DNA of 64,000 bases from Deltaproteobacteria bacterium (GTDB lineage Bacteria > Desulfobacterota > Binatia > UTPRO1). Below, one piece after another: positions 54,663 through 63,855 of the stretch. Position 1 is the stretch's first letter, and every line of letters begins with the position of its first letter. The stretch is from contig JADYZW010000013.1 of assembly GCA_020852955.1 (NCBI GenBank), forward strand, positions 1-64,000. Direction: 5' to 3'. Position numbers and translations under genes: made by a program. A model generated the notes under the pieces. The model did no database searches, was not told where the DNA came from, and saw only the letters and a program-made list of their open reading frames with translations.

Positions 54663-57600
54663 GGGCGACACCTCAGGACGATCTCGGCGGGGCAGGCGCG
54701 GACGGTCGCCTGCGCGGCGGTGAACTCGGCGTGGGGACGGCCGTCGACCTCGACGGCCGCGAGCGGAGCCGCGAGCGGTGGACACAGGACGAACCCGCCG
54801 GCCGGGACGCGGAGATCGCCCCGGAGCGTGACCACGAGCGCGTCGCCGCCGTCGCGGCGGAGCGTGAAGCCGAAGGCGCCGTGCCGCGTCCGCAGGCCGT
54901 CGACGGCAACCGGGCCGTCGTCGAGCCAGGCGGTCGGGACGCCGGCGGCGATCACGACCGCGTCGTCCGCCGGCCGCTCGTAGGCCAGCATGGCGAGGAA
55001 CGAGAGCACCCACTCGGCGCCGATCCAGGCGTGCGGGACGTCGCCGATGTGGCCGGGGCTCCGCGGATCGCGCCACGAGATCTCCGGCCACTGGTTCCAC
55101 GGGCGCGGCCGGCGGTCGTCGAGCAGGAACTCGGCGAGCTCGTTCGCGGCGGCGCGCTCGCCGAGATGCACGAGGGCGCCGACGATGCGGACCTCGTAGG
55201 CGGTGTAGTTGGACCAATCGACGCGCCCGTCGCACCGGCCGCGGAAGCCTTTCAGGTACTCGGCGTAGGTAGCGACGAGGACGTCGGCGGGCATGAGCGG
55301 GGTCTCGCCGAGGAGCGAGATCGCGTTGGAGGTCGCGGTCGGGTCGAAATCGGCCCACTCGACCGATCCCGGCACGTAGGCGAGGCCGCGAGCCGCGATC
55401 GTATGCGCGATCGACGCCCGCACGTCGGCGCGAAAGGCGGCGCAGAGCGCGCGCCAGCGGGCGGCGAGGTCGACGGCGCCGCGGACCTCGGCGAGGTCGG
55501 CCGCGTCGGCGAGCGCGCGCACCGCCCAGAAATCGTCCCAGTAGGCGTGCACCGGGTGCGCGAGGTAGCCCTCGTGGCTCGCCGACTCGGGGAGGAGGCC
55601 GCGGAAGCCGCGCTTCTCCTCCGTCTCCCACGCGGGGCCGAGGCGGCTCGCGCGGAGGGTCTCGATCTGCCCGAGGGCGCGCTCGACGGCGGGCCAGAGC
55701 GCGTCGAGGAAGGCGCGGTCGCCCGTCGTCCGGAAGCATTCGGCGATCGCGAACACGAGCTCGCCGTGGCTGTCGTGCTCGACCAGCCAATCCGCGCCGT
55801 TCTCGTCGACGGCGCACGGCACGAAGCCGTCGGCGCGCTGGAAGCCGGCGTACCAGCGCGTGAACTCGACCGCCGGCGCGACGAGCCCGACGCGCAGGAG
55901 CGCGGTCGCCATGATCGCGCCGTCGCGGATCCAGGCGCGGGTGTAGCGGCGCGGCCCGGGCTGCAGCGCGGGCCCGGAGCGCTCGATCAGCACGTGTGCG
56001 ATGCAGCTCCGCATCGTGTCGACGTAGCGCCGCCAGCGCGGCGCGACCGCGACGGTGACGCCGCCGAGCGTGGCGTCCCAGAGCGCGGCGGCGCGCGCGA
56101 AGGCGTCGGGGCCGGACGTGGTGACCGGCGGAACGCCGGCCGCGGGATCGCTCGTCCCGAAGGGGACCGCCAGGTACACGTCGCGGGTCGCGCCCGGACC
56201 GAGCGCGAGATCGAAGCGGAGCGCGCCCGAGGCGTAGCCGAAGGCGTCGTCGACGGCGGAGCGCGGCGGCACGTCACCGGCGCGGAGCGCGTCGACGACG
56301 TTTCCCTGATCGAAGGTCGCGGCGCCGAAGGCGGCGGTGTCCGAGAGCGGCACGACGACGCGGGCGTCGTCGATCCACGCGCCGTCGATTCCGCCCGCGA
56401 GCCGCGCAACCGGGCGGACGCCGCCGAGCGCGCCGAAGGCCTGCCACGGCGGCGTCACCTGGAACGGCCGGAGCGCCGCGAAGAGGCGCGCGCGCCGCGC
56501 GACCGGCCCGGCGTTCTCGACGCGATAGCGCAGGAAGAGGGTGGGGCGGCCGTCCGAGCGGAGCGCGCAGGCGGTGGTGCGGAGCGTGAGGTCGTCGGCG
56601 CGCCAGACCGACGACGGCAGCGGCAGGGAGCCGTCCTCGAGCTCCTGCGTGACGGCCGCGTCGGCCCAGGTGACGAGCCGGTCGTCGACGAAGAGGAACG
56701 GTTCGATGGAGCAGGTGCCGCGATCGAGTTCGACCAGGCCTTCCTCGTTCATGAGCGCGCAGGTCGTGCCGTCGGGCACGCCGACCGGCGTCCAGTAGGA
56801 CTGCTCGCGGGCGAGCCAGCGGGGGTAATCGCCGCGCGCCGCCTCGGCCGCGACGCCCTGGAAGAAGGTCTGCGGCGAGCGCGAGAGCTCGAAGGGGCGG
56901 ACGGCGATCGCGGCGATGCCGAAGCCGGCGCCGCCCACGCTCTCCGTGAGCTCGAGGCGGAGATATCGCGCCGCCGTCTTCGGCATGTAGACCCAGCTAC
57001 GCGGGGCGTCGGCGTGCGTCGTGGCGTGCAGCGTCGTCCAGGCGACGCCGTCGGCCGAGGTCGCGACCGTGAACGCGCGCGCGCGGCCGTCGGGCTCCCA
57101 GTCGATGGTGAGGCCGCCGTACTCGCGCTCGGCGCCGAAATCGGCCTCGATCCGTTGCGGGGCGCTGGTGCGCGCGCTCCGCCAGCTCGCGAGCGGGGAG
57201 CGGTCGAAGATACCGTCGGCGGAATGGCCGGGGAGGGCGCTCGACGCCCGCACGAGCGGGCGCGCGCGGACCGTCAGATCCTCGAGGCGGAGGTCGGCGA
57301 TCCAGAGGCTGCCGCGCCCGCCGGGGCCGGCCGCGAGCGCGAGCTCGATCGCGCCGAGGTCGGCGAGCGTGCCGCCGCCGGCCGGGCCCCAGGCGAACTC
57401 GACCTGGCGGCTGCGGATCCGGATCGGCGTCCACGCTTCGGGGAGCGCGAAGGCGTCCTCCTTGTACCACCAGACGTTCCGCCCGCTCGGGTCGGCGAGC
57501 TTGAGCTCGAGCCGGTTCGCCGGCCCGCGGCCGCGCACCCGGAACGCGAGCGCCCACGTCTCCGGCATCGCCACCGTGACCGGCTTCCGCGCCACCACGA

Positions 57601-57775
57601 AGCCGCCGCCGCCGCCGAAGTCGAAGTCGCAGCGCATCGCGGTCCCGCCGTCGGGCCCGGCGTCGCGCGCGAGGTCGAGCCTGGCGAGGCCCGAGGCGAC
57701 CGGCAGCCAGGTCGAAACGTCGGTGAAGTCGTCGAGGATCACGGTCGTGGGGAGCGCGCGGCCCGGCACGACCAT
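54659..57775 (-). CDS. Multidomain six-hairpin glycosidase with discoidin-like domain
   Basis: The 1038-residue protein appears to have an N-terminal carbohydrate-binding-like beta sandwich (about residues 10-175, starting TTVILDDFTDVSTWLPVASG), an F5/8 type C (discoidin) domain at about 190-305 (DRSPLASWRSARTSAPQRIE, DWEPDGRARAFTVATS) and an (alpha/alpha)6 hydrolase domain from about 560 (RYTRAWIRDGAIMATALLRV, WNQWPEISWRDPRSPGHIGD). No signal peptide is seen. The likely role is hydrolysis or phosphorolysis of a glucan in the cytoplasm. ATG 57775 is chosen; GTG 57811 is possible but would crowd the divergent gene. Confidence 0.7.
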   Translation of the reverse strand: MVVPGRALPTTVILDDFTDVSTWLPVASGLARLDLARDAGPDGGTAMRCDFDFGGGGGFVVARKPVTVAMPETWALAFRVRGRGPANRLELKLADPSGRNVWWYKEDAFALPEAWTPIRIRSRQVEFAWGPAGGGTLADLGAIELALAAGPGGRGSLWIADLRLEDLTVRARPLVRASSALPGHSADGIFDRSPLASWRSARTSAPQRIEADFGAEREYGGLTIDWEPDGRARAFTVATSADGVAWTTLHATTHADAPRSWVYMPKTAARYLRLELTESVGGAGFGIAAIAVRPFELSRSPQTFFQGVAAEAARGDYPRWLAREQSYWTPVGVPDGTTCALMNEEGLVELDRGTCSIEPFLFVDDRLVTWADAAVTQELEDGSLPLPSSVWRADDLTLRTTACALRSDGRPTLFLRYRVENAGPVARRARLFAALRPFQVTPPWQAFGALGGVRPVARLAGGIDGAWIDDARVVVPLSDTAAFGAATFDQGNVVDALRAGDVPPRSAVDDAFGYASGALRFDLALGPGATRDVYLAVPFGTSDPAAGVPPVTTSGPDAFARAAALWDATLGGVTVAVAPRWRRYVDTMRSCIAHVLIERSGPALQPGPRRYTRAWIRDGAIMATALLRVGLVAPAVEFTRWYAGFQRADGFVPCAVDENGADWLVEHDSHGELVFAIAECFRTTGDRAFLDALWPAVERALGQIETLRASRLGPAWETEEKRGFRGLLPESASHEGYLAHPVHAYWDDFWAVRALADAADLAEVRGAVDLAARWRALCAAFRADVRASIAHTIAARGLAYVPGSVEWADFDPTATSNAISLLGETPLMPADVLVATYAEYLKGFRGRCDGRVDWSNYTAYEVRIVGALVHLGERAAANELAEFLLDDRRPRPWNQWPEISWRDPRSPGHIGDVPHAWIGAEWVLSFLAMLAYERPADDAVVIAAGVPTAWLDDGPVAVDGLRTRHGAFGFTLRRDGGDALVVTLRGDLRVPAGGFVLCPPLAAPLAAVEVDGRPHAEFTAAQATVRACPAEIVLRCRP

Positions 57776-57864
57776 AGGGAAGGCCGCGCGCGATGACAAC
57801 GCCGGCCGCACCGGGGCGAGCGCTCGGTCGCGGTTCCGGCGGGCTTCCGGTATGGACCGACCTC

Positions 57865-59607
57865 ATGATCGACGGACACACGGCGAACCAGGCCCGCCTC
57901 ACCCGCGCCACCTGGCGCCGCCTCGTCCAGACCGTCCAGGCCTTCGCCCGCTCCGAGGTGCGCGCCTACGCATTCGGGTGGCTCGCGACGCTCTTCACGC
58001 TGCTCTTCGTGATCAGCGGCCTGAACGTGGTCAACAGCTACGTCGGCCGCGACTTCATGACGGCGATCGAGCGGCGCGATCAGGCCGGCGTCGCCTCCTG
58101 GGCCGTACTCTACGTCGGGGTGTTCGCTGCCTCGACGGTCGCGGCCGTGATCCTGCGCTTCGCGGAGGAGCGCTCCGGGCTCCTCTGGCGCGCCTGGCTC
58201 ACCCGTCGCATCGTCGACTTCTACCTGAACGACCGCACCTATCTCCGGCTCAGCGAGGCGGGGACGCTCAGCAACCCCGACCAGCGCATCACCGAGGACG
58301 TCCGCACCTTCGTCCAGATGACGTTGTCACTGTTCTTGATGTTCCTGAACGGCGCCCTCACCGTGCTCGCGTTCTCGGGCGTGCTGTGGTCGATCAGCCG
58401 GCCGCTCTTCGTGATCGGGCTCCTCTACGCCGCCGCCGGCTCGCTGCTGACGTTCTGGCTCGGGCGGCCGCTGATCGCGCTCAACTACCAGCAGGCGGAC
58501 CGCGAGGCGGACTTCCGGACGACGCTCATCGAGGTGCGCGAGAACGCCGAGTGCGTGGCGCTGCACCGTCGCGAACGGCAGCTCGCGCAGCGGTTGCACG
58601 ACCGCCTGGATGCGCTGGTGCGCAACATGCGGAGCATCATCGGCGTGAACCGCAACCTTGGCTTCTTCACGACCGGGTACAACTACATGATCCAGATCAT
58701 CCCGGCGCTCGTCGTCGCGCCGCTCTTCATCCGCGGCGAGGCCGAGTTCGGCGTCATCACGCAATCGGCGATGGCGTTCTCGCAGCTGCTCGGCGCCTTC
58801 TCGCTGGTGGTGACGCAGTTCCAGGTGATCTCGTCGTACGGCGCCGTGCTGGCGCGGCTGAGCGCGCTCGGCGCGGCGGTCGAGGCTCCCGGTCCCGTCT
58901 CCGGCATCGAGACCGCGATCGACGAGGATCGGGTGGCCTACGAGAGCCTGACGCTCATGGGTCCCGCCGCCGAGGAGCTGGTGCGCGATCTCTCCTTCAC
59001 GATCGCGCAGGGGGCGCGCATCCTCGTCTGCAGCAAGGATCCGGAGCTGCGCGGCGCGCTCGTGCGTGCGACCGCGGGCGTGTGGGACCACGGCCGCGGG
59101 CGGGTGAGGCGTCCGGAGCTCGAGGAGATCGTGTTCCTGCCCGAGCGGCCCTACCTCCCCCCCGGCACGCTCCGCGAGATGATGGGCGCGGGCGACGGCA
59201 GCGTGCCGGTCGACGAGGAGATCCGGAGCGCGCTCGGGGTGCTGGGGGAGCGCGGGCTCTTCGAGCGCACCGTCGAGGCTCAGACCGAGCAGGACTGGGA
59301 GCGCGTGCTGACGCTCCACGAGCAACAGATGCTGTCGGTCGCGCGCGTGCTCGTGTCGCACCCGAAGTTCGCCTTCGTCGACGACCTCGGCCGCATCGTC
59401 GGCGCCGAGCGGCTGCCTGCCGTGCTGAATGCGTTCATCGAGCGCGGCATCACCTGCATCGCGCTCGGCGCGATGGACGAGCCGCGCGGCGACTACGACG
59501 CCGTCCTCGAGCTCGCCGACGGCGGTGCGTGGCGGGTCGAGTCGGTGCGGTTCGACGACGAGGCGCCGCTCGCTGGCGGCGGCTCCACGCCCGGAGGTGC
59601 AGCGTGA
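57865..59607 (+). CDS. SbmA/YddA-like ABC transporter with degenerate ATPase domain
   Basis: The 580-residue protein has a SbmA/BacA-like membrane domain of about six helices (FGWLATLFTLLFVISGLNVV, MTLSLFLMFLNGALTVLAFS, NLGFFTTGYNYMIQIIPALV) with the EAADREADFR-type cytoplasmic helix QQADREADFRTTLIEVRENA. The C-terminal ABC domain is recognisable but ruined: the Walker A region reads ILVCSKDPELRGALVRATAG with no GKS, the signature is LHEQQMLSVARVL instead of SGGEQQR, and Walker B is FAFVDDLGRIV. It probably cannot hydrolyse ATP. The next gene, a GH94-like enzyme, overlaps by four bases. ATG 57865 is preferred; ATG 57793 is also in frame. Confidence 0.8.
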   Translation: MIDGHTANQARLTRATWRRLVQTVQAFARSEVRAYAFGWLATLFTLLFVISGLNVVNSYVGRDFMTAIERRDQAGVASWAVLYVGVFAASTVAAVILRFAEERSGLLWRAWLTRRIVDFYLNDRTYLRLSEAGTLSNPDQRITEDVRTFVQMTLSLFLMFLNGALTVLAFSGVLWSISRPLFVIGLLYAAAGSLLTFWLGRPLIALNYQQADREADFRTTLIEVRENAECVALHRRERQLAQRLHDRLDALVRNMRSIIGVNRNLGFFTTGYNYMIQIIPALVVAPLFIRGEAEFGVITQSAMAFSQLLGAFSLVVTQFQVISSYGAVLARLSALGAAVEAPGPVSGIETAIDEDRVAYESLTLMGPAAEELVRDLSFTIAQGARILVCSKDPELRGALVRATAGVWDHGRGRVRRPELEEIVFLPERPYLPPGTLREMMGAGDGSVPVDEEIRSALGVLGERGLFERTVEAQTEQDWERVLTLHEQQMLSVARVLVSHPKFAFVDDLGRIVGAERLPAVLNAFIERGITCIALGAMDEPRGDYDAVLELADGGAWRVESVRFDDEAPLAGGGSTPGGAA

Positions 59608-62600
59608 ACGACCCGGCCTTCCCCCATCGTCTGACCAGTCCGGCGGGGCTGGTCGTGCAGGTCAACGCCAACGGGTCGATCCGGCGGATCGATCACGGCG
59701 ACGTCGTGGTGAACCTGTTTCCCGGGAGCGAGATGGAGGGCGGGCCGGCGAACGTGTGGCTCCGCCGGCGCGGCGACGGGATCGCGGCGACGCCGCTCCT
59801 CGGTCCGCGGAGCCCGGGCGCGGTCGAGGTCGGCGCCGACCGTCTGGAGGTGCGCGGTGTCTGGGACGCGATCGACTTCGCGCTGACGCTCGTGCTGGCG
59901 GCGTCGGCGCCCGCGTGGTTCTGGCACCTGCGGCTCGTGAACCGCGGCGCGACGCCGGTCACGGTCGATGCCGTGCACGCGCAGGATCTCGCCCTCGCGC
60001 CCTACGGTGCGATCCGCATGAACGAGTACTACGTGAGCCAGTACGTCGACTACACGCCGCTCGTGGATCCGGCGCGAGGCTTCGTCCTCGCCGTGCGCCA
60101 GAACCTGCCGGTGGGCGGACGGCACCCGTGGGCGCTCGTCGGCGCGCTCGGGCACGCGGTCGGCTTCGCGACCGACGCGCTCCAGCTCCACGGGCTCGCG
60201 ACCCGCGCCGGCGCGACCGCCGAGGCGCTCGCCGCCCCGACGCTGCCGGTGCGGCGCCGGCAGCACGAGCACTCGCTCGCGGCGGTCCAGGAGCGGGCGT
60301 GTACGCTGGCGCCGGGCGCCGCGGCGACGCGCGGCTTCTTCGTCTGGCTCGACCCCGACCATGCGGCGGTCACCTCGGAGGCCGACCTCGCGACGGTCGG
60401 GCGTGTGCTCGCGCTGCCCGAAGCCGCGCCGCCCGTCGTGCCGGGCGCGGGGGTGGCGGGCCCTGCTGGCCGGGGCGCGGACGCGGCGCCGGGCGCCGGC
60501 TCGGGAACGGCGGCGGCGCCGGCGGTCGGATCCCTCTTCACGGCCGCGCCGCTCCTCGCCTGCGAAGACCTCGATGACGCCGCGCTCGCGGCGGCGTTCG
60601 GCGCGGAGCGCCGCCACCCCGAGACCGGCGACGACGGGCGGCTGCTCTCCTTCTTCGCGGAGTCGCAGGCGCACGTCGTCCTGCAGGCGAAGGAGCGGCG
60701 CGTGCTCCGGCCTCACGGCACGATCCTCCGCACCGGCGACGCGCTCGTGCCCGACGAGCACGCGCTCACTTCCACGGTCTGGATGGACGGCGTCTTCCAC
60801 TCGCTCGTGACCCAAGGCCACGTGAACATCAACCGCGTCCTCTCGACGACACGCTCGTACCTCGGCCTCTTCCGCGCCCACGGGCTCCGCGCTTTCGTCG
60901 ACGTGGACGGGGAGTGGCGGCTTCTCGGCGTACCGTCGGCCTTCGCGATGACGCCGGGCGGGGCGCGCTGGATCTACCGCTTCGCGGGCGGCTGCGTCGC
61001 GGTCGCGAGCCGTGCCGCGACCGCCCGCCACGAGCTCGGTCTCGCACTCGACGTTCTCGACGGTCCGCGGCGCCGCTTCCTGCTCGCGTGGCACGTCGCC
61101 TTCGGCGGCGACGACGGGGCCGATCCCGCGACGGTGCGCTGGGAGCGCGATGCGGCCGGCATCGTGCTCCGCACCGATCCGGGGGCGGAGTCGGGCCGGC
61201 GCTTTCCGGACGGGTTCGCGCGCCTCGATCCGGTCGGCGACGCCGCGCTCGCGCGCGTCGCCGGCGACGAGGCCCTCTTCGCCGACGGCCGCTCGCGGCG
61301 TGCGCCGTACGTGGTGGTGGAGACGGCGCCGGCGGCGCGCGCGGCCTTCCGGGTCACGGCCGCGCTCACGACGGCGACGCCCGCGCCCGCCGCCGACGGG
61401 GCCGGGGACGCGGCGGCGGAGACCGCCTTCTGGGAGGCGGCCGCCGGCGCGGTCGCGCTGCACGCGCCCGCGGCCGCGCCCGAGGCGGCGCGGGTGGCCG
61501 AGATCCTCCGCTGGTACGCGCACGACGCCCTCGTCCACTACCTGGCGCCGCGCGGGCTCGAGCAGTACTCGGGTGGCGGCTGGGGGACGCGCGACGTCTG
61601 CCAGGGGCCCGTCGAGTACCTGCTCGCGCTCGGCCGGTTCGCCCCGGTGCGCGACCTCCTGTTGCGGGTCTTCGCCGCGCAGAACCCCGACGGCGATTGG
61701 CCGCAGTGGTTCATGTTCTTCCCGCGCGATCGCGGGATCCGTCCGAACGACTCGCACGGCGACATCGTCTTCTGGCCGCTCCTCGCGCTCGCCCAGTACG
61801 TGCTCGCCTCCGACGACGTGGACTTCCTGCGGGTCGGGGCGCCGTTCTTCCATCCCGACGGCGACGCGGCGGCCGAGCACGTGATGATCGGAGCGCACGT
61901 GGGGCGCGCGCTCGCGGTGATCGAGGCGCGCCAGATCCCGACCACCTCGCTCGTCGCCTACGGCCATGGCGACTGGAACGACTCGCTCCAGCCCGCCGAC
62001 CCCGCCATGCGCGAGCGCCTCTGCAGCGCCTGGACGGTGACCCTGCAGGTGCAGACGGCGCACGCGCTCGCGCGGGCGCTCCATCGCGCCGGTTGGGACG
62101 CGCTCGCGGCCAAGTGCGAGGGCCTTGCCGAGCGCACGCGCGAGGACTTCCAGCGCCTCCTCCTCCCGGGTGGGACGCTCGCCGGCTTCGCGTACTTCCA
62201 CCCCGACCGCCCGATCCAGTACCTGCTGCATCCGAGCGACGACGCGACCGGCATCCACTACCGGCTCCTGCCGATGATCCACGCCATCATCAACGGCATG
62301 CTGACGCCGGCGCAGGCGCGGACGCACGTCGCCCTCATGCGCGCGCACCTCGTGGCGCCGGACGGAGCCCGGCTCTTCGACCGGCCGCCTCGCTACGCCG
62401 GAGGCGAGCAACGCCTCTTCCAGCGCGCCGAGACCAGCACGTTCTTCGGGCGCGAGATCGGCATCATGTACACCCACGCCCACCTCCGCTACGCCGAGGC
62501 GATGGCGACGCTCGGCGAGGCCGACGCCTTCTGGCGCGCGCTCCGCCAGGCGATCCCGATCGGCCTCCGCGACGTGGTACCGAACGCGCGTCCGCGCCAG

Positions 62601-63047
62601 GCCAACACCTACGCGTCGAGCTCGGATGCGGTCGTCGCCGACCGCTACGAGGCGCAGGCGCGCTACGCCGACGTCTGCGCCGGGACGGTGCCGGTCGAGG
62701 GCGGCTGGCGCACCTACTCGAGCGGCGCGGGGATCGCGTTCCGGCTGATCCACGAGCGGCTCTTCGGCCTCCGCCGCGAGCGCTCGACCCTCGCACTCGA
62801 TCCCGTGCTGTCGCCGGCCCTCGACGGGCTCGTGCTCGACGTCACGCTCGCCGAGCGTCCGGTGCGTGTCCGCTACGTCGTGGGCGCGCGCGGGGCTGGC
62901 GTCGTCGACGTGGCGCTGAACGGCGCCGCGCTGGCGTTCGAGCGCGAGCCGAACCCGTATCGGCCGGGCGCCGCGCTGGTCGCGATGGCGGCGCTCGCGG
63001 CGGCGCTCCGCCCGGACGACAACGAACTCGTGATTCGCCTCGGATGA
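59604..63047 (+). CDS. GH94-like glycoside phosphorylase
   Basis: The 1147-residue protein resembles the GH94 family (cellobiose, cyclic beta-1,2-glucan and oligoglucan phosphorylases). The N-terminal beta-sandwich part (residues 1-480) is followed by an (alpha/alpha)6 barrel: GGGWGTRDVCQGPVEYLLAL (about 655), DWPQWFMFFP, the acid residue in AYGHGDWNDSLQPADP (about 795) and SSSDAVVADRYEAQARYADV, with a final GAGIAFRLIHERLFGLRRER. The catalytic DWND Asp is present. Phosphate would be the second substrate. GTG start overlaps the transporter stop. It may process a glucan exported or imported by the transporter-like protein. Confidence 0.85.
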   Translation: MNDPAFPHRLTSPAGLVVQVNANGSIRRIDHGDVVVNLFPGSEMEGGPANVWLRRRGDGIAATPLLGPRSPGAVEVGADRLEVRGVWDAIDFALTLVLAASAPAWFWHLRLVNRGATPVTVDAVHAQDLALAPYGAIRMNEYYVSQYVDYTPLVDPARGFVLAVRQNLPVGGRHPWALVGALGHAVGFATDALQLHGLATRAGATAEALAAPTLPVRRRQHEHSLAAVQERACTLAPGAAATRGFFVWLDPDHAAVTSEADLATVGRVLALPEAAPPVVPGAGVAGPAGRGADAAPGAGSGTAAAPAVGSLFTAAPLLACEDLDDAALAAAFGAERRHPETGDDGRLLSFFAESQAHVVLQAKERRVLRPHGTILRTGDALVPDEHALTSTVWMDGVFHSLVTQGHVNINRVLSTTRSYLGLFRAHGLRAFVDVDGEWRLLGVPSAFAMTPGGARWIYRFAGGCVAVASRAATARHELGLALDVLDGPRRRFLLAWHVAFGGDDGADPATVRWERDAAGIVLRTDPGAESGRRFPDGFARLDPVGDAALARVAGDEALFADGRSRRAPYVVVETAPAARAAFRVTAALTTATPAPAADGAGDAAAETAFWEAAAGAVALHAPAAAPEAARVAEILRWYAHDALVHYLAPRGLEQYSGGGWGTRDVCQGPVEYLLALGRFAPVRDLLLRVFAAQNPDGDWPQWFMFFPRDRGIRPNDSHGDIVFWPLLALAQYVLASDDVDFLRVGAPFFHPDGDAAAEHVMIGAHVGRALAVIEARQIPTTSLVAYGHGDWNDSLQPADPAMRERLCSAWTVTLQVQTAHALARALHRAGWDALAAKCEGLAERTREDFQRLLLPGGTLAGFAYFHPDRPIQYLLHPSDDATGIHYRLLPMIHAIINGMLTPAQARTHVALMRAHLVAPDGARLFDRPPRYAGGEQRLFQRAETSTFFGREIGIMYTHAHLRYAEAMATLGEADAFWRALRQAIPIGLRDVVPNARPRQANTYASSSDAVVADRYEAQARYADVCAGTVPVEGGWRTYSSGAGIAFRLIHERLFGLRRERSTLALDPVLSPALDGLVLDVTLAERPVRVRYVVGARGAGVVDVALNGAALAFEREPNPYRPGAALVAMAALAAALRPDDNELVIRLG

Positions 63048-63091
63048 TCGATGTCCTCGGCCGTTGACGGCATCAGCGCGATCTTGCGATA

Positions 63092-63113
63092 GTAAGACTT
63101 ACTGGAGTCTTAC
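63092..63113. promoter_or_regulatory. Palindromic operator of the toxin-antitoxin pair
   Basis: GTAAGACT and AGTCTTAC are perfect 8-base arms six bases apart, in the only AT-rich patch upstream of the antitoxin. AbrB-type antitoxins commonly repress their own operon. Confidence 0.6.
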
Positions 63114-63130
63114 CATGAAGGGAGACCGCC

Positions 63131-63370
63131 ATGCGCATCACGTCGAAGGGGCAGGTGACGATTCCTGTCGAGATCCGCGAGCGGCTCGGATTGCTGCCGG
63201 ACTGCGAAGTGGAGTTCGTGGTCGAGGGCAAAGCGGTTCGCATCAGAAGAGCACGGAGACGCCAGAAGCGGAACCGGGGGCGCAGCATCGTGGAGCACCT
63301 CAAGGGCAAGGCCACCGGGTCGCTGACGACCGAGCAGATCATGGCGTTGACGCGCAGCGAGTCGCGCTAG
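63131..63370 (+). CDS. vapB: AbrB-type antitoxin (VapB-like)
   Basis: The 79-residue protein begins with a SpoVT-AbrB swapped-hairpin domain (MRITSKGQVTIPVEIRERLG, residues 1-45) and has an unstructured, basic C-terminal part (ARRRQKRNRGR...) ending in a toxin-wrapping helix. It is followed after 40 bases by a PIN-domain gene, the usual VapBC layout, and preceded by a perfect palindrome. GAAGGGAG gives the ribosome site. It would neutralise the toxin and repress the operon. Confidence 0.85.
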   Translation: MRITSKGQVTIPVEIRERLGLLPDCEVEFVVEGKAVRIRRARRRQKRNRGRSIVEHLKGKATGSLTTEQIMALTRSESR

Positions 63371-63410
63371 TCGCGCTGCGCCGTGACTGAGCGGGATCGC
63401 CCCGCGTCTG

Positions 63411-63812
63411 ATGCCGACCCTGATCGACAGCAACGTGCTTCTCGACGTCCTGACGGAGGATCCGCGCTGGTGGGCGTGGTCGGCGAAAGCGCTGGAGACG
63501 CAAGCCGATCGGGACGTCTTGGCGATCAACCCGATCATCTACGCGGAGGTGTCGATCGGGTTCTCGCGGATCGAGGAGGTCGATGCTTGCCTGCCGGTGT
63601 CGACGTTCCACCGGCTGGCGCTGCCGTGGAATGCCGCGTTCCTGGCGGGAAAGTGCTTCGTCATGTACCGCAAGCGGGGCGGTGTCCGGTCGTCGCCGTT
63701 GCCTGATTTCTACATCGGCGCGCACGCCAGCATCACGGGCATGACGCTCCTCACACGAGACGCCGCGCGCTACCGGGCGTATTTCCCAAAACTACGCCTC
63801 GTTGCCCCATGA
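63411..63812 (+). CDS. vapC: PIN-domain toxin (VapC-like)
   Basis: The 133-residue protein is a PIN-domain RNase: LIDSNVLLDVLTED (first Asp, residue 6), the Glu of INPIIYAEVSIGF (about 46) and the Asp of PLPDFYIGAHASITGM (about 98), with a last Asp in LLTRDAARYR (about 117). All four acidic positions are kept, so the nuclease looks intact. Members cut tRNA or rRNA to arrest growth. It is paired with the AbrB-type gene immediately upstream. Confidence 0.9.
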   Translation: MPTLIDSNVLLDVLTEDPRWWAWSAKALETQADRDVLAINPIIYAEVSIGFSRIEEVDACLPVSTFHRLALPWNAAFLAGKCFVMYRKRGGVRSSPLPDFYIGAHASITGMTLLTRDAARYRAYFPKLRLVAP

Positions 63813-63855
63813 GGCTCGCGTCCGGGGGGCCGCGCCGGGCGGTAGTGGGCCTCGG

